From: Homalodisca vitripennis
Lineage: Eukaryota; Arthropoda; Insecta; Hemiptera; Cicadellidae
Reading direction: 5' to 3'
DNA length: 64,000 nt
Assembly: GCF_021130785.1 (NCBI RefSeq)
Contig: NC_060212.1
Coordinates: forward strand, 146,779,501-146,843,500
The position numbers were made by a program, and so were the translations under genes. Of the stretch, positions 26,401 to 39,600 are shown in pieces. The notes beneath the pieces were generated by a model. The model was given only the letters and a program-made list of their open reading frames with translations, was not told the origin of the DNA and did not search any database. Numbering within the stretch: the stretch's first letter is position 1; each line of letters begins with the position of its first letter.

Positions 26401-26680
26401 TCAGAGCCCAGTGCCGTACCAAGAAATATTCTCTGGGGGGGGGGGGGAGAGGGGCGTCCGGAATACCATCCAGTTGAGGGTATGGAGACCTGTATCAGAA
26501 GGTGTGTATCCAGGGGTTATAAGTTTGAACTTTAAACTTTGTTTGATTTCAAAGTTCCAACACAAAATAATGTAATTTTTGGTTGAAAATAGACTATTAT
26601 GCGATCGATTATTTTGAAATAAAATGCTCTTGGGGGGAGAGGGGCAGGTCCCATTCGTCCACCCCGTCGGTGGAACCAAT
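26401..26680. repeat. G-rich dispersed-repeat-like segment with a 13-bp G tract
   Basis: It contains an uninterrupted run of 13 G at 26435-26447 and further GGGG blocks near 26632-26645 in otherwise AT-rich DNA. It is probably the end of a mobile element related to the G/C-tract repeats at 20.5 and 34 kb; no boundaries could be fixed. Confidence 0.35.
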
Positions 26681-27019
26681 AAGTTAAAATGCGTAGGTAG
26701 TGAATGCAGCTTTCAATGAATGCATTCGCCATGACGTCCAGTTAAACTGAAGAATCTGGCATTCTGATATTAGTCATGGGATTACTGTATATAATTTATG
26801 ATGAGCTAAAATTAATAAAGTTAAAATATTTATAAAAAAAACATTGTTACTGGTGTTAGTTGTGGTGTTTTCAGTGTGATCCAGATCCATCTCACTAAAC
26901 AACAGGCAGCTGAATGTACGAACCGGTGAGGGACACTCTTCAAAGGCGAGTGCTGAGAAATCAGAGGTAAAAATCATGTTGATAACATTTTTTGATTGCC
27001 GAGAAATTGTCTACCAGAG

Positions 27020-27420
27020 ATTTCTGCCTCCTAACCAGACAAATGGCAGGAGCATTCTACAAAGACGTATTACAGCATCTATTGGATCAGATTCACTGAT
27101 TATGGAGGGAAATATGGGAAGCTGGAGACCGGTTTCTGCTGCTTAACAAAACACTAGCACACAAGGCATTTGTCAGGTAACTTTTGCCAAAGAAAAACAT
27201 TGCAGTCCTTGAACATCCTTATTTTCCTGACCTTGCCCCAGCAGACTTCATGCTTCATAACGTTTTGAAAATGTGGTAGACATTCCGAAAAATGTTACAC
27301 CGATTTAAAACAACATCTCTTCAGAAGAGTTTGAGAGTGCCTTCCAGAGTTAGTATGATCATTGTAATGAGTGTATAATGAGGAGAAATGTATATAGAAT
27401 ACTTAATTTTTTCTTTACTC
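27020..27420 (+). pseudogene. Second mariner transposase remnant, heavily decayed
   Basis: In one frame: FYKDVLQHLLDQIH, LAHKAFVR, then PKKNIAVLEHPYFPDLAPADF and an EEFESAF-like block shifted in frame. HP.(Y/F)(S/F)PDLAP.DF is the block around the third catalytic Asp of mariner; the HDNAP block is destroyed. It is older than, and distinct from, the copy at 24.7-25.0 kb. Confidence 0.75.
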
Positions 27421-30400
27421 AATACTGTCAAATTTATTATAGAAATAACCTAAAACTCTTTGAATGCACTATGTATATGGTCACCAAAGTTTTAAAGGTG
27501 ATTTGTGAACCACCACAAATGGACGAGCAAGCAGGCTGCTTGCAAGGAAATCATTTCTTAGTTCCCAAAGAAGCCCTCAGGAATGCCAGATGTAACAACC
27601 TAAATGATAACTGGTGAACCCATTAGTTTGTGAACCCATAAGGCTAATGGTCTGAGTAAATTTCATCCATGTAGATGGGTGCATATTAAATACCAAAACT
27701 TTTATAGTTTAAAAGTATTTAAATGTTAGGTTATTGTAACAATACAAAAAACTACCACTGCTTTTTTAGAAAAAAGAATATTTTTAAGGACTAAGGTCAG
27801 ACTGAATTTGTTAACTGTAACTTGGTCTTTAGTAATAATTTAATTCAATATTTTGCCAATATCCAATATAAAAAATACCATAATTTATAACTCAATTACC
27901 CATTCTTTGTTCGTCAAATGAGTCGTAAAAAATTGTATTTGTTTTTACTAACACAAAATTTAGAAAATACATGACTACAGTTGTATCTGACAAATTTGAA
28001 CCCACCTAGTGTAGACATGTTAACATACATAAATGACTTTTTTTAAATTCATTGGATCTAATTAATGTAATGTTCAAACATTGACTTAAGATAAATAGAT
28101 AATGTAACCTACTCTATGTTACTGCTCATTGTAATATGTACAATATAACAGCAGGTTAATGAAATAAAAATTATGCCTTGCTAATTAAATTAATACACAC
28201 TCACGTTTTTTTTATAAAAATGTGGAAACAAATATCATTGAAGTTCCATTAGAAGGAAGAAATAATATTAAAATGTATATGCTATCTACAGAAAACCTAA
28301 TATTATGTACTTTTCAGAGTACAAAAAGTATTCAATTCTTCTATAGTGTTTTGCCAACTACAAATGCCACTTACAGAATTAATTATAAATGGACATAAAA
28401 ACAAAACCGAAACAGGATACTAAAATGGACATCTCCATTTCCAAGAAAACAGTGTTTGTTATGTTTTTATTGATAACTAGGCCTCAGTTATTATTACTAA
28501 CCATTATCATAAATTTATCTAACTGATAGTACTATCTATATATTAAAAAAATTATGTTTATGTAATTACGATGTGTGTGTGGAACAATAAGTTGAACCAC
28601 TGTATTATTTATTCTAAGTCAATGGGAAGTTCACCAAATAAATAATTTATCGAGAATACAAAATTAATATCACAAAACAACAATATACATATAATACTAC
28701 ACACGCCTTACACAAACAAATGTAATAAATATATGGTCACACTAGGGGCATAATTATATGGAGGAAATTTACCCAAAATATGCCTGTAAAATTACTTTTT
28801 ATAGTTATAAGTATAATAATAATACTATTGAAACTGGAATACTTTATTATTTACAATCAATAAATTTTAAAACACAACAAAATGTAAATTAAAGGATGTA
28901 TTTTACAGCCATTTACCAAATCGCGCTTTTGACGGTGCATTAACTAAGCCATTTCCAGTGACTAAGTTTTGTAATCAGAAGCATTAGCTACTAGCAAAAG
29001 ATGATGCTTGCATAAATAATCTTGCGTGTTACTCTTAATAATGTCTTATGGAGATGGCCTTATTTTACAACAAAATCATAGTTGGCCATTAAAGTGCAAA
29101 GTGTTCCTCTTTATACTACACATTTATAATTTGATTTTCATTGTGCTGTGATGATTTTTTGATGTTGTGTATTTAATTAATTATTATATTTACATAAACC
29201 AAATCAAAGACGGTACAATTTTTTGAGAGACTTAGGGTGTTTTTTAAGGCCATTTCACACTACAATACATAATGTTCACAAATGGGAGTGAAAAATTTCC
29301 TTAATGTGTATTTGAAAGGAAGGTGTGGGTATTCACACTGATGTGGAGCAATCAGTTTGGTATATATATATGAAGTAGAAGAGTATGCGCGATCAAGCCG
29401 ACCCAACTAGAAGGATGTGTGACCAATACAAATCCGTCTACGTGGTGAATTGGTACGTCCATGGACATTGCAGATGCCATTGTAAAAAGATCTTTAAACC
29501 AAGAGTTGTGGGAATATATCAGCTGTATGTTCTATGTTATTGAATCTAGATATGTGTTCAATAATGTAACTTTTACTAAAATATTAGAGTATTTTTAATG
29601 TCACCTTATTGTGCTAAAATTATATACATCTAAAATGCCAATCATTCCAAACGGTTTGATTTTGTTGAGTTTAGAATCATGCCCCTAGTATACTTATCCT
29701 AATACCAGTATTCGTTTTGTACAAGTACCACTACAAATTTTATTAATGCTAAAAGTAAAATCCAATAATAGAACAAGTATTGTTATGAAAAACAATCAAT
29801 AGATGATACATGTAAAAATATTTCATAAAACATTATTTGTATACTTTTTGTGTATAGTGTAGTAATAATAAAAGTTCAAAATCTTAACAAATAGAACAAC
29901 TCCTAATGTCATATGCAATCAATAATGATTTCTATAAAACCGGTAGTAATTTACTATTTTATAATTGAATTTTACTATTGATAAGTTTACTAAAGTAAAA
30001 AAGCCCTATATAAACGGGATGAACCCCTAAATGTATATAATACATTTATTGCTAAGAAGAAACTGACAGGCACATTAAAACTTGATTATAATTCTGCTAT
30101 AATCACATATAGGACTTCTATATTTTGTTTCGACAAAGACACAACCTTTAGGTAACCTAGCATTAAGGATTCTTCACTAAAAATGTGTTTGATCAAAAAT
30201 ACACACTTTCATCACACTATTAGTGTAGTAATATTTTTTGAGAATGAAAACTTACACAAAATTAAAGTGAACACTTTAGATCTACTAAAGTGTTCAAACA
30301 ATCCTTGCAATTTAACCTACAAAATTCGTTTCTACTTTATTGACTGATTTTTATACAACACAACTATTTACACGTAAAAAGTAAAAAACATTAATCGCTA

Positions 30401-30590
30401 TAATACTCACTCCCACTACTCACATAAAAATAAGCTAAGCTTATCACTTACCTACCACTACAATTATTCACAATTCTCTGTATTAAAAATATTTATTTTG
30501 TGGTCAACGCTCTCTTAAGTAGTTACAACAAAGTCAAAAAGTGTTAAATGATCATGAAAAAACAAGTAACACAATATGCATTGCCTTGTC
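27421..30590. other. Downstream region of Rtf1, no gene seen
   Basis: AT-rich non-coding DNA that should include the Rtf1 3' UTR at its right edge. Around 29250-29400, AAGGCCATTTCACACTACAAT resembles a PIF/Harbinger-type end, but no partner end was found. Confidence 0.45.
30492..30497 (-). terminator. Candidate polyadenylation signal of Rtf1
   Basis: AATAAA on the minus strand, 94 nt beyond the Rtf1 stop codon. A second AATAAA lies at 30341-30336. Either could end the transcript; in AT-rich DNA such hexamers are common, so RNA data are needed to choose. Confidence 0.4.
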
Positions 30591-30697
30591 TCAAATCAGT
30601 CCTCTTTTCTTCTTATAATCTTCTAGGTTTAGTGACCTCCGGGGCCCACTGTCTTTCATGACGTTTGAAGGTTTCGGAGTTATACTGACTGGGTTGT
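30591..30697 (-). CDS. Rtf1: Rtf1 exon 13 (stop codon)
   Basis: It encodes the last 35 residues, ending [16 protein letters not shown] then TGA. This tail is almost invariant in animal Rtf1 and marks the true C-terminus. The acceptor is TTTTCAG in a good pyrimidine tract. Confidence 0.97.
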
Positions 30698-33600
30698 CTG
30701 AAAAGATAAACAAACTTCAGTACATGATAGTTGTAAACTAAAATCATATAAAGACACCGCAATTACGACTCATCTTAATTTGTGTGATATTTTCCACATA
30801 AACAGAATACAGCAATGCATACATTCAGGCTTGGTCTCTCAACAGGCCAATGTGTGTCTCATTACGAAGAATTCCTTAAACTGGATAAGGATAAGTAGCA
30901 AGCGGTGGGACGAAGTAGTGGTTCAGTAAATCAAAAAGTGAGATCAGGTATAATTTATAAATAAAAAGCAATATAAAAGTTATAGTTAAATAACTTTAGC
31001 CACTTATAGTAAGGAATATTCCCCAACAAAATATAAAACATGATAAAAATGATAGTAAAAATACGTCACTATTCTCTAGTACACTTGAAATAATCCCAGC
31101 TGACATCTGGTGAAGCGATAAGATAACGGCGTATGGTGGAAGTGGGAGATGAGAGGCCTGGCTGGTAGGGGGAACCACATCAAGATATGTACAGCAGAGC
31201 GAATATTATGGCTTAGAATGACTGAGTCTACCCAATAGTTTGCTCCAGCATGTTCCAATGTCTGCTCTAATGCTCAGTACATATAAAGTTTTATAGATAA
31301 AAAGTAACAATATATGGACTAAAATAGGGCTTACCACAATTTCTAACGTAAAACCTTAAACATTTTTAGGGAAGAATTGATTTTCCCATATGGGAGAATT
31401 GGCACGCAATTCCAAATTGAATTTCAAGGTGGTTTACACAATGATTTCTAGTAGTCACTTGAAATTTTACTTGGGTGTACCTCCGTACCTACTGATTAAC
31501 GGGATATTTTTTAATCTCTACATAACATTGGAATAACACCTTAAAAATATCTCGATTAAATAAAATCTTAAGTTAAGATGATAATCTTAAACTGATTTAT
31601 GGCTTTTGACTTTCATAAGAGTTACAAATGGTGCTTTGGATAAAGTTCTAACATTTTTTTGCAATATAATTATTTTAGAAAAAAGTAGAGTGCTGAAAAT
31701 CAAAAGTGAAAGGGATGAATAAAAACAATAATTAAAAAAGGAACCTCAAATACAAAAGATGTCTATTTACCTATTTTGCCATTGGAATTTACCAAATTAA
31801 TTTCAAATACATCATTTTTTTGAACCCTAATTATGTTTTGTTTTATTTTACATATGTTTAAATTAACTGGACTTTTATATAGTGACAATTTAGTAGATAC
31901 TGAGGTAAAGTAATAGCTGTAATTTTCGGAAATGTTTTAGAAACCCTGACGGGCAGCTTGACTAGGCTGTATTTCTAATACTACCCCAAATGTTGAACAG
32001 CAAAATTTATAAATAAACGTTCTTTAATGACAGAGTAAACTGATAGTACTATAGAGAAATAACATTTATTGGAAAGAAAAAAATGTGTATTAACACAATC
32101 AATTTGTTTGTAATCCTATCAATAATTTAAAAACAACCTACTGGCCACCAAAATATGTGTGCTGTTTAAAAACCATTGTACTCTCCTGTTGTTTTGTAAA
32201 AAAATGTGATGGAGACTACTACATTTTCAATCTAGAAGCTAAAAATCAGTCTCTTCAAAATCAAAAGCAGTTGCCTCCATCTCAATAACAGTTTGGCTAC
32301 CATAAACTCAACACCAGAATCAAACAGTAGTATACCAGCTAAAATAGTGAGGGATAGGGGCTATTCTAGATGAATATCTCACTTAAAAATTTCCAAAAGG
32401 AGATTTCTGAAACTTACTTGGTAAAGGTACTTCGAGGTCAATTTTGATGTCAAAATCGTGGGCTGAAAAGAGATCCTCCGTTTTACCCTTGGGCTCCTGA
32501 CCGGGTCTGCTGTTCTCCAACCTGCTGTTGGGTTCAGGTGCTGAGATTTTCAATGAGCTTTCGATGTTTTCTTTTGAGGCCTATAAAAATTTGTAAGATT
32601 AGCAAAAACCTGCAGATACTCTAGTTTTGCCAAATCCACTGCAGTTTTAAGAATTAATCTGAACACTTTTATTTTGCAGAATAAATTGAAATAACATTGA
32701 TATACAGTATATTTCTTTATGTTACACACTAGATACAATAAATTTATATTTACACAATACTCAGTATCTTTTGAATTTCAATACTTACACAATGCTGTGT
32801 GGAATAAATATGGTCATAATTAAAACACTTGCTAAACAAAAATGTTCAGTTTAGTTCAAAAGTTTACAACTTGGTTCTTTGAACAGTTCATTACAAAATA
32901 TTTAAGTTTTTCCCTAAAAGTTAATACAGTACTAGTAACTTTTTGCGTTCCTGGATTCACATCTGCTATCCGAATGCCAGGCTTAGTTACATACTAAGGT
33001 CCCCCAACACTGAGTATTTTCCCCAATTTTACGAGTTTTTGACATAACACATTAAAAACATTATTCAAAGTTTAATAAATGGAGTAAACAATTAATAATG
33101 TTTACAAACATCTCAAATAATGTCAATTTGTCAAATCATTACAACATATTACCACTGTCACACAACTATCTATGAATAAGCATTGGGAAACATCTTGTAA
33201 AATATCAACATTACAATTTCCGAACTTGTGTATGATACAAAGCACTTGGTGTCCAATTAACTTGATTAATGTCCACAAGATTACACCATAATAGAACACC
33301 AAAAAACACAATGTAACATCTGATACAACAAAAATAAAACAGCTGATAATATGAAAACGAGTATACTCAGGTATGTTCAAAAAACCACAGTTGCACAGCG
33401 TATCTTGGGTGTGACAGTTGTTCGTAAAACTCGAGTTGCACGATATATATCGGGCGTGGCAATTAAAGGGTTAACCAGAAGTAAAAAAAATTACATTTAT
33501 CGTAATTGTAGATGACCCTTTGATGAGAGAGAGACAGAGAGAGTAGGTTTTAAAACTAAGCAAAGTTCTTTTCAAATGTTGCAATAAACTCAAATCAAAT

Positions 33601-36600
33601 GGGAATTGAAAATTAATGTTCTTCAAGATCCCTACAATACTCTTGAACCATACTATGTTTAAGTCACAACCAATAGTTCCATTCACCCTGAACAGCCATT
33701 TAGAATTAAGATAGTTCTGCACTTAGTAACAAAACTATGGAAGAAAATTACATGAAGAAGGATTACATGCATTTACTGAGAGATTTTAAAATAGTTACTT
33801 TTTAGCTTTAGAATTACTTAAAAACTTAGCAATGATGCCTATTTGATGAAAATATAAAATTACTTTGGAAGTATAAAGGACTTATTTATACTGTCAACTT
33901 ATTGCATTAAGAAAACAGAAGTAGTGTCTAGAGCATTAGCGTAACTATGAGGAGGGAGATAGAATATCCCAAGAGCTATAAAAATGCACAGTATGGACAG
34001 TAATCCAAATTTAAAAAAATTATTTCAGTTAAATATTTTGCTTAGAATTACACCTACTTATCTATTTCATTTACATTTTTGTTTATTCTAAACTCCCCAG
34101 TGTAGTGTGCTATTCAACCAAATTCATCTCCCCTCCCCCCAAAGCCAAGTCCTGGTTACTTTCCTGGCCTATAGCGGTCAAAGAGGGTGTGAATGAAACA
34201 ATGATCTAATTTAGTGTAATCTGTCGTTAACAAAACCGTGGGTAATGTGGACATTTCTGATATTAATATTTTTAATTATAGTCTCACTAGGAATCCCTCA
34301 AATGGTGGTGGAAACCAGTTAGGTATAGAAAGTTCAGACTGAATCTAATTCGTCAACTTGTTAGTAATATAAGAAATGTAAACCAAAATATTAGTGTCAA
34401 GTAAACACTTACGTTTGGTTTTAAAAAATAATTGTAAGCATTAAAATGTATTTAAGCATACTTTGGGTGTTTATTATCTTCTTAAAATGTTTGTTGCTCA
34501 ATGATGCATCAAAATACCACTTTTTCTTCTCCGGAACGAAGCATATCTGTTCTATTAGATTGTCTATCTTTCTTTATGGATATGTTTTGAAGATGTCATG
34601 GGATGTAAAAAGCTTCAGGTAAAAGGGATGGATAATTTCTTGGCTTAAGAATACATACCATTTTGAAAGGTGTGTAATAATTGTAAGACTCCTTGAAAAG
34701 ATACGCTCCAAACATTTCCACACAAATCCACTTAATTGTAGTCTTGAAGTGAAACTTTTCATTAAGATCTTTTTTCCTGTTCATCAGTTTCATGTTTTTC
34801 ATCACATTTTCAGTGTCTCTAAAATGAAACTGCATGACTATCACAATATTCTTTTTTGATGATGAAGCAATAACTTCACGATACTTCTCAAGAGTATAAA
34901 TGTTTTGGTATTTCCTCATTCTTTTATCAATGTGTCCCAAATGCTCAATCCGAATCTAAATATGAATGCCCCACCTCTGGGAACTTGTGGTCAATAGATT
35001 TGAAGATGCTTTTCCCTACTAGATATTAAAAAAAAAAAAAACATGACAAAAGGTTTTTATTTTGTCCAAAACATGAGTCTGCCCACAAAATAAGATGACA
35101 TTTTCCTTTTAGGGCTGGATCCACTTCAATAGCTTGGAAAATAAAAATTTCAGAGCTGCCTCTGGAAGCTTAATTTTCAGTCCATGTGCAGGAGACGGGG
35201 ATTTTTTTTTTAATTATGTGGATTCCCAAATTATAAATACTTACATTTCCCTTAAATAAAAAGCTTTTGAAGTAATGAGCCTTGGTAGTGGCATAGTCTA
35301 TTGTAGATCTACAGATACATGGACAGTGTTCTAAGAGTTTCTGACATATTCCCTATCTACTTTTTGAGAGTCAAAAGCTGATATGTAGTGTTCAGTGTGT
35401 TCTTTGTTTGCACTACCCTGAATCACAAGAAGTACATGTGCCACTTTTAGGATGACTAAAAGTGAATTAATTGATTTTTATGATTTTTTTAGATTGAATT
35501 TTTTTTTAGAATTTATTATTGAAAATGAATCTGTAAGTTGCCTCTTTGATTAGGAATAGTTCATCTTTTCAGTCATTTATCCAGGTAAAATTTTATGCAT
35601 TCCCGAGATTGAAAGTAGAGGTGAAAAATACTTTTTGTGTATATTACAATATCTGGAGTAATTTTATTCTTCAGCTGGGAAACTGGAAAAATGCTTCATG
35701 ACATAGCCAGCAACTTCATCTGGTGTCTTGTGTTTTCCTCTTTCTGTCGGGTTCAGGAGCACATTTTCCTAATTTTATATATCTTTGGATCAGGTTCACC
35801 TTTTTCATACTTATTCCAAATAACGAAATGAAAGCTTCTTTGCATAAGGCTGTCTACCACTACTAGCCACATAGTATTGGCATGAAGTACTTTTATGTTT
35901 TAATGCTCCAATTTTCTTTCGTTTCAGCTAATTTTTTTAACGCTCTTAAAAAGAATGCAATTATTTACATCTATGTCTAGTTTTTAGAAGGAGGAAAATA
36001 TTGATTCCCTTTCCTTTTGAGTTCTTGAATGACAAATCTTGTAGCGGCAACTCTCATTGCATAAAATTCATGAATTAACTGTTTTAGCGGATCCTTTTCA
36101 GTAGTGTAAAGCAGTTCACTTTCTCTACACTTAGCCCATTTTCTTGCTTTCCATTCTTCAATACTTTTCTGCTTTTTTTCTAGTTACTTTTAATTTTTGT
36201 GGAAATATTTTTTTCTTCTTGGTTTTAGCAGGCAAGTTAATAACATCTTCATTTTCATGTACTTGTACTTTAACATTTGTATGAACATTCAGGTTTTCAT
36301 TTTCATGCTTCTTGACTCATTAGTTGTATTTTATATATTATTGTTTAAGATATTCAATATCACTATTAACTTTTAAAGCCAAGTCTGCTAAAAGCCTTCC
36401 TCTGGAAGTCATTGTATTAAAAGTTATTACTTATTTTGACATTACTGTACATAAACTGATAACCCAACAGTTGTACACAGTTTAACAACCTTTGTTGTCT
36501 TCTTCTCATCTGATGCTTGGTAGCTGACAAGTGCATGAAGGAGGTACGTTACAATTTTTTTTTCTCTGTGATGTGGATGAAGAAGGTAAGTACTAAATGT

Positions 36601-39600
36601 AGTAACTTACCTCCTTCATACACTGGCCATCTAAGCTGTTTTGACTCACAGAATGCTGGGAATAAGTGGCAAATATAAGGTACTTTGGGATTATACCGAC
36701 CACACCCAGACATGAATCATTATTTGACATTTTGCTTCTACTGATTACTAGATTAGCGTAGAACAATATTTCGTCAATTTAAAACAGGAGTATTGTCTTA
36801 TCGCAAACCCCTCCCCATCCTCAGACAGAGGTCAAAGTCGAGCGGTCTAGTAGATAACGTGATTGCAAAGTCTTGCCGCTCGTTCAGCTGGTGCGTCGCT
36901 TTGTTGTACTTCCGTGTTTTACATCTACATTTCTACAAACACAAAAATTCAATAAAAACAAACATTACCAAACTAAAACTAAACTCTTTATTGAAAAAAC
37001 ACTCAAAACTTGTTTTTATTCTTGATCACACTCCGCCACCCAAAATGCGAGTGCTTCTGGCTATCAGTGCGGGCTTCGGCAGCACCAAAGGTGCTGCCGA
37101 AGCCTGCGCTGATGTCAATGAAAGAAAAACATCCCTCGAGATAGTACCTATCAGTAAAATATCAAATTCTAGAGGGGCTGATCAGAAATATAAATCGAAT
37201 TGTAATGGAAAGGCAATTATGTACCGTGAAAATCATGTGATGCCGCACGGCCTACCGTAATCGGGATTCTCGAGAAAGATAAGATAACAGCGACAACAAT
37301 ACCGATCACAATATCTGGAAATGCTTGTAAGTTTGTAATTTTGTAATTAAAGAGTTGTTTTTTTCGTTCTATCATGTTTGTTTCTATAAATTTATATTTT
37401 TGTGTTCTTCATACTGGTGTGGTCGGTATAATCCCAAAGTACCAAATATAATTTGGCAAGTACACCCTTTATGCATGTTGAACACTCATTTTCTTAAAAA
37501 TTGTCACTTACCTCCTTCATACACTCACCCCTTCAATTATAGAATATTCTAAACATGTTACACTAAGGTTACATCTACATTGATTCTGGATAGTATTAAT
37601 GCTGAGGATTATAATTGGTCCAAGCAAAATAAACATAAACAGTATTACAGAGATTTGGATTTAAATAGGCCTATTTAGAAGCCACAAAACATTGTATTAA
37701 AATTAAACATTTAATTAATTATTATGCTACCTGACAAACAAACAAACAAATAATGGGAACCTTTAGTCGCATTGGCACTGAATTAAGAGAAATTAAAATT
37801 ACTTGTGAAATATACTCACAACATTCGGTTTAGGTGGTGAAGGATTTGTAGGAATTTCAGGAGCCTTAAACACCATTGTTGGCTTTGTACTTCGTCGTGT
37901 GAAAGGGTCATCCACTTTCTTCCCTTTATTTGCCTTGACTTCTTCCTGAAGACATAAGATTTACATTAACAATTTTATCAAAATGAATGTACTTGTTTGA
38001 AATAGTTAAGGAGATAATTTCTTTATGAACAAACCATAATTGCTTTCTCAGCTTCTTCAACGTTCTTCTTGCGGTTCCTGTCATTGATATAGCTGATGCT
38101 GGAGATGGTAGAAGTACGCATCTTGTCCAGCTCTACGGCTCGCTCCTCGAGCTCTTGCAGCTTCTGGATGATCCTGGCGGCTTCCACCTCATCTCCTCTG
38201 TTGGTAACAAACATTGTTCAGTGGTTAGAGTCATAATGACACATTCTTCTACACATGATGTATACTTTAAATACAACATAAAAATCAATTTTGTTATTTT
38301 TAGAATAGAAACAGAAGAATCTAATTTTTTTAACTTGTTGAAAATAAAACCGTAATACTAAATCAAATATTGTAATAAGTTAAAAATAAATTTACAGTCC
38401 ATGCGGTCGAAAATGCATTATGTAAAACAACTGCAACAGAGAAAAATAACGTATAAAAATTCAAAAACTGAATGTTTTTGGTTTAAAGTTTGTTTCCCTG
38501 GTCTTTTTACAGAATTTTCGTGTCCTCGCTTATGATAGGGTAAGACACTGAACCATCAATAGTGTATAAGTTAACAAATAGCTGCAGTTGGGCTCATGTT
38601 ACTATTCCAACAGGGACACCGGTGACTTAAATAGAACTACAATTACTAACAATACTAAAATCACAAGTCTTATACTAATAATTTACCATTATTGACAGTT
38701 TTTAGAGCAGTTATTTACATTTTTAGAGAAAAGGTACATTTTTCTGCTTGAAGGAGTCATTAATAAAAGTGATTAATGTCTAATATTACATGTTTAGTCA
38801 CGACTTCAACCATTTAGGCGAGTTTTGCTAGTTTAATTTCCTTTAGTTCAAATAATTCTGGTCTAGAATCCTTCCTTTATAACATATTTAATATGAAATT
38901 GCAAAAACTGACACAAAATTGTCTAGTCAATACTTACTTAGCTTGAGCCATGTCCCTGTCTTTCATCAATTGAGTTTTCTTCATGGCATAATTATAAGGG
39001 TTCTGTTTGAACCGTTCTTTTTCTTTGACAATCTGGAAAATAATTCAATTACTTTATTATTCAAGATTAAAAACATTTGGATATTCACAAAATTGTAAAT
39101 ATACAAATATAAATGTACATCATCAAGATATTTATATATATTTAAAGATGTATTGATCCTTTTCAAATCAAGACTTTAGAGGGGAAAAACCACTTATTTT
39201 AATCACAAGAAGCAAGATCACATTCACACAATATTGTATACTTTACTTTAATTTCTATTTGCTTGTTACTAAAATTAAATTGACAATGCTTACCTTTTCA
39301 ATGTCTTCCTCCTTGAACTCGTAGATCATGGCCTCCTTGATATCCCGCAGCTTGTTATCAAGATCCTGGACTGTCGGTATGGAAATACCCTGCAAGGCAC
39401 AAGTCTCACGCCATTTGAGGTATTCAGTGTCTGTGAATTCCTGGTTGCTGACAAACTCTAGCCGAAATACCCGCTCCTGTGCACCGTGCCGTAGCTTCAG
39501 CCCCTTATTGGTGCGTGTTGTGCCCAGCTGGTAGATCTTGGCTGTCTCACACACACCACTGATTTCTGCTACCTGGAACGAGTTCCAAAATAAAGTATTT

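Noticed and set aside
36793..37260. 155-codon open frame within GGTACTTTGGG element copy 1
   Set aside because: The frame is split in the near-identical sister copy at 58.5 kb, crosses the hairpin, and resembles no transposase. It is treated as chance within a non-coding element.
39328..39534. Plus-strand frame opposite Rtf1 exon 8
   Set aside because: Antisense shadow of a conserved coding exon.
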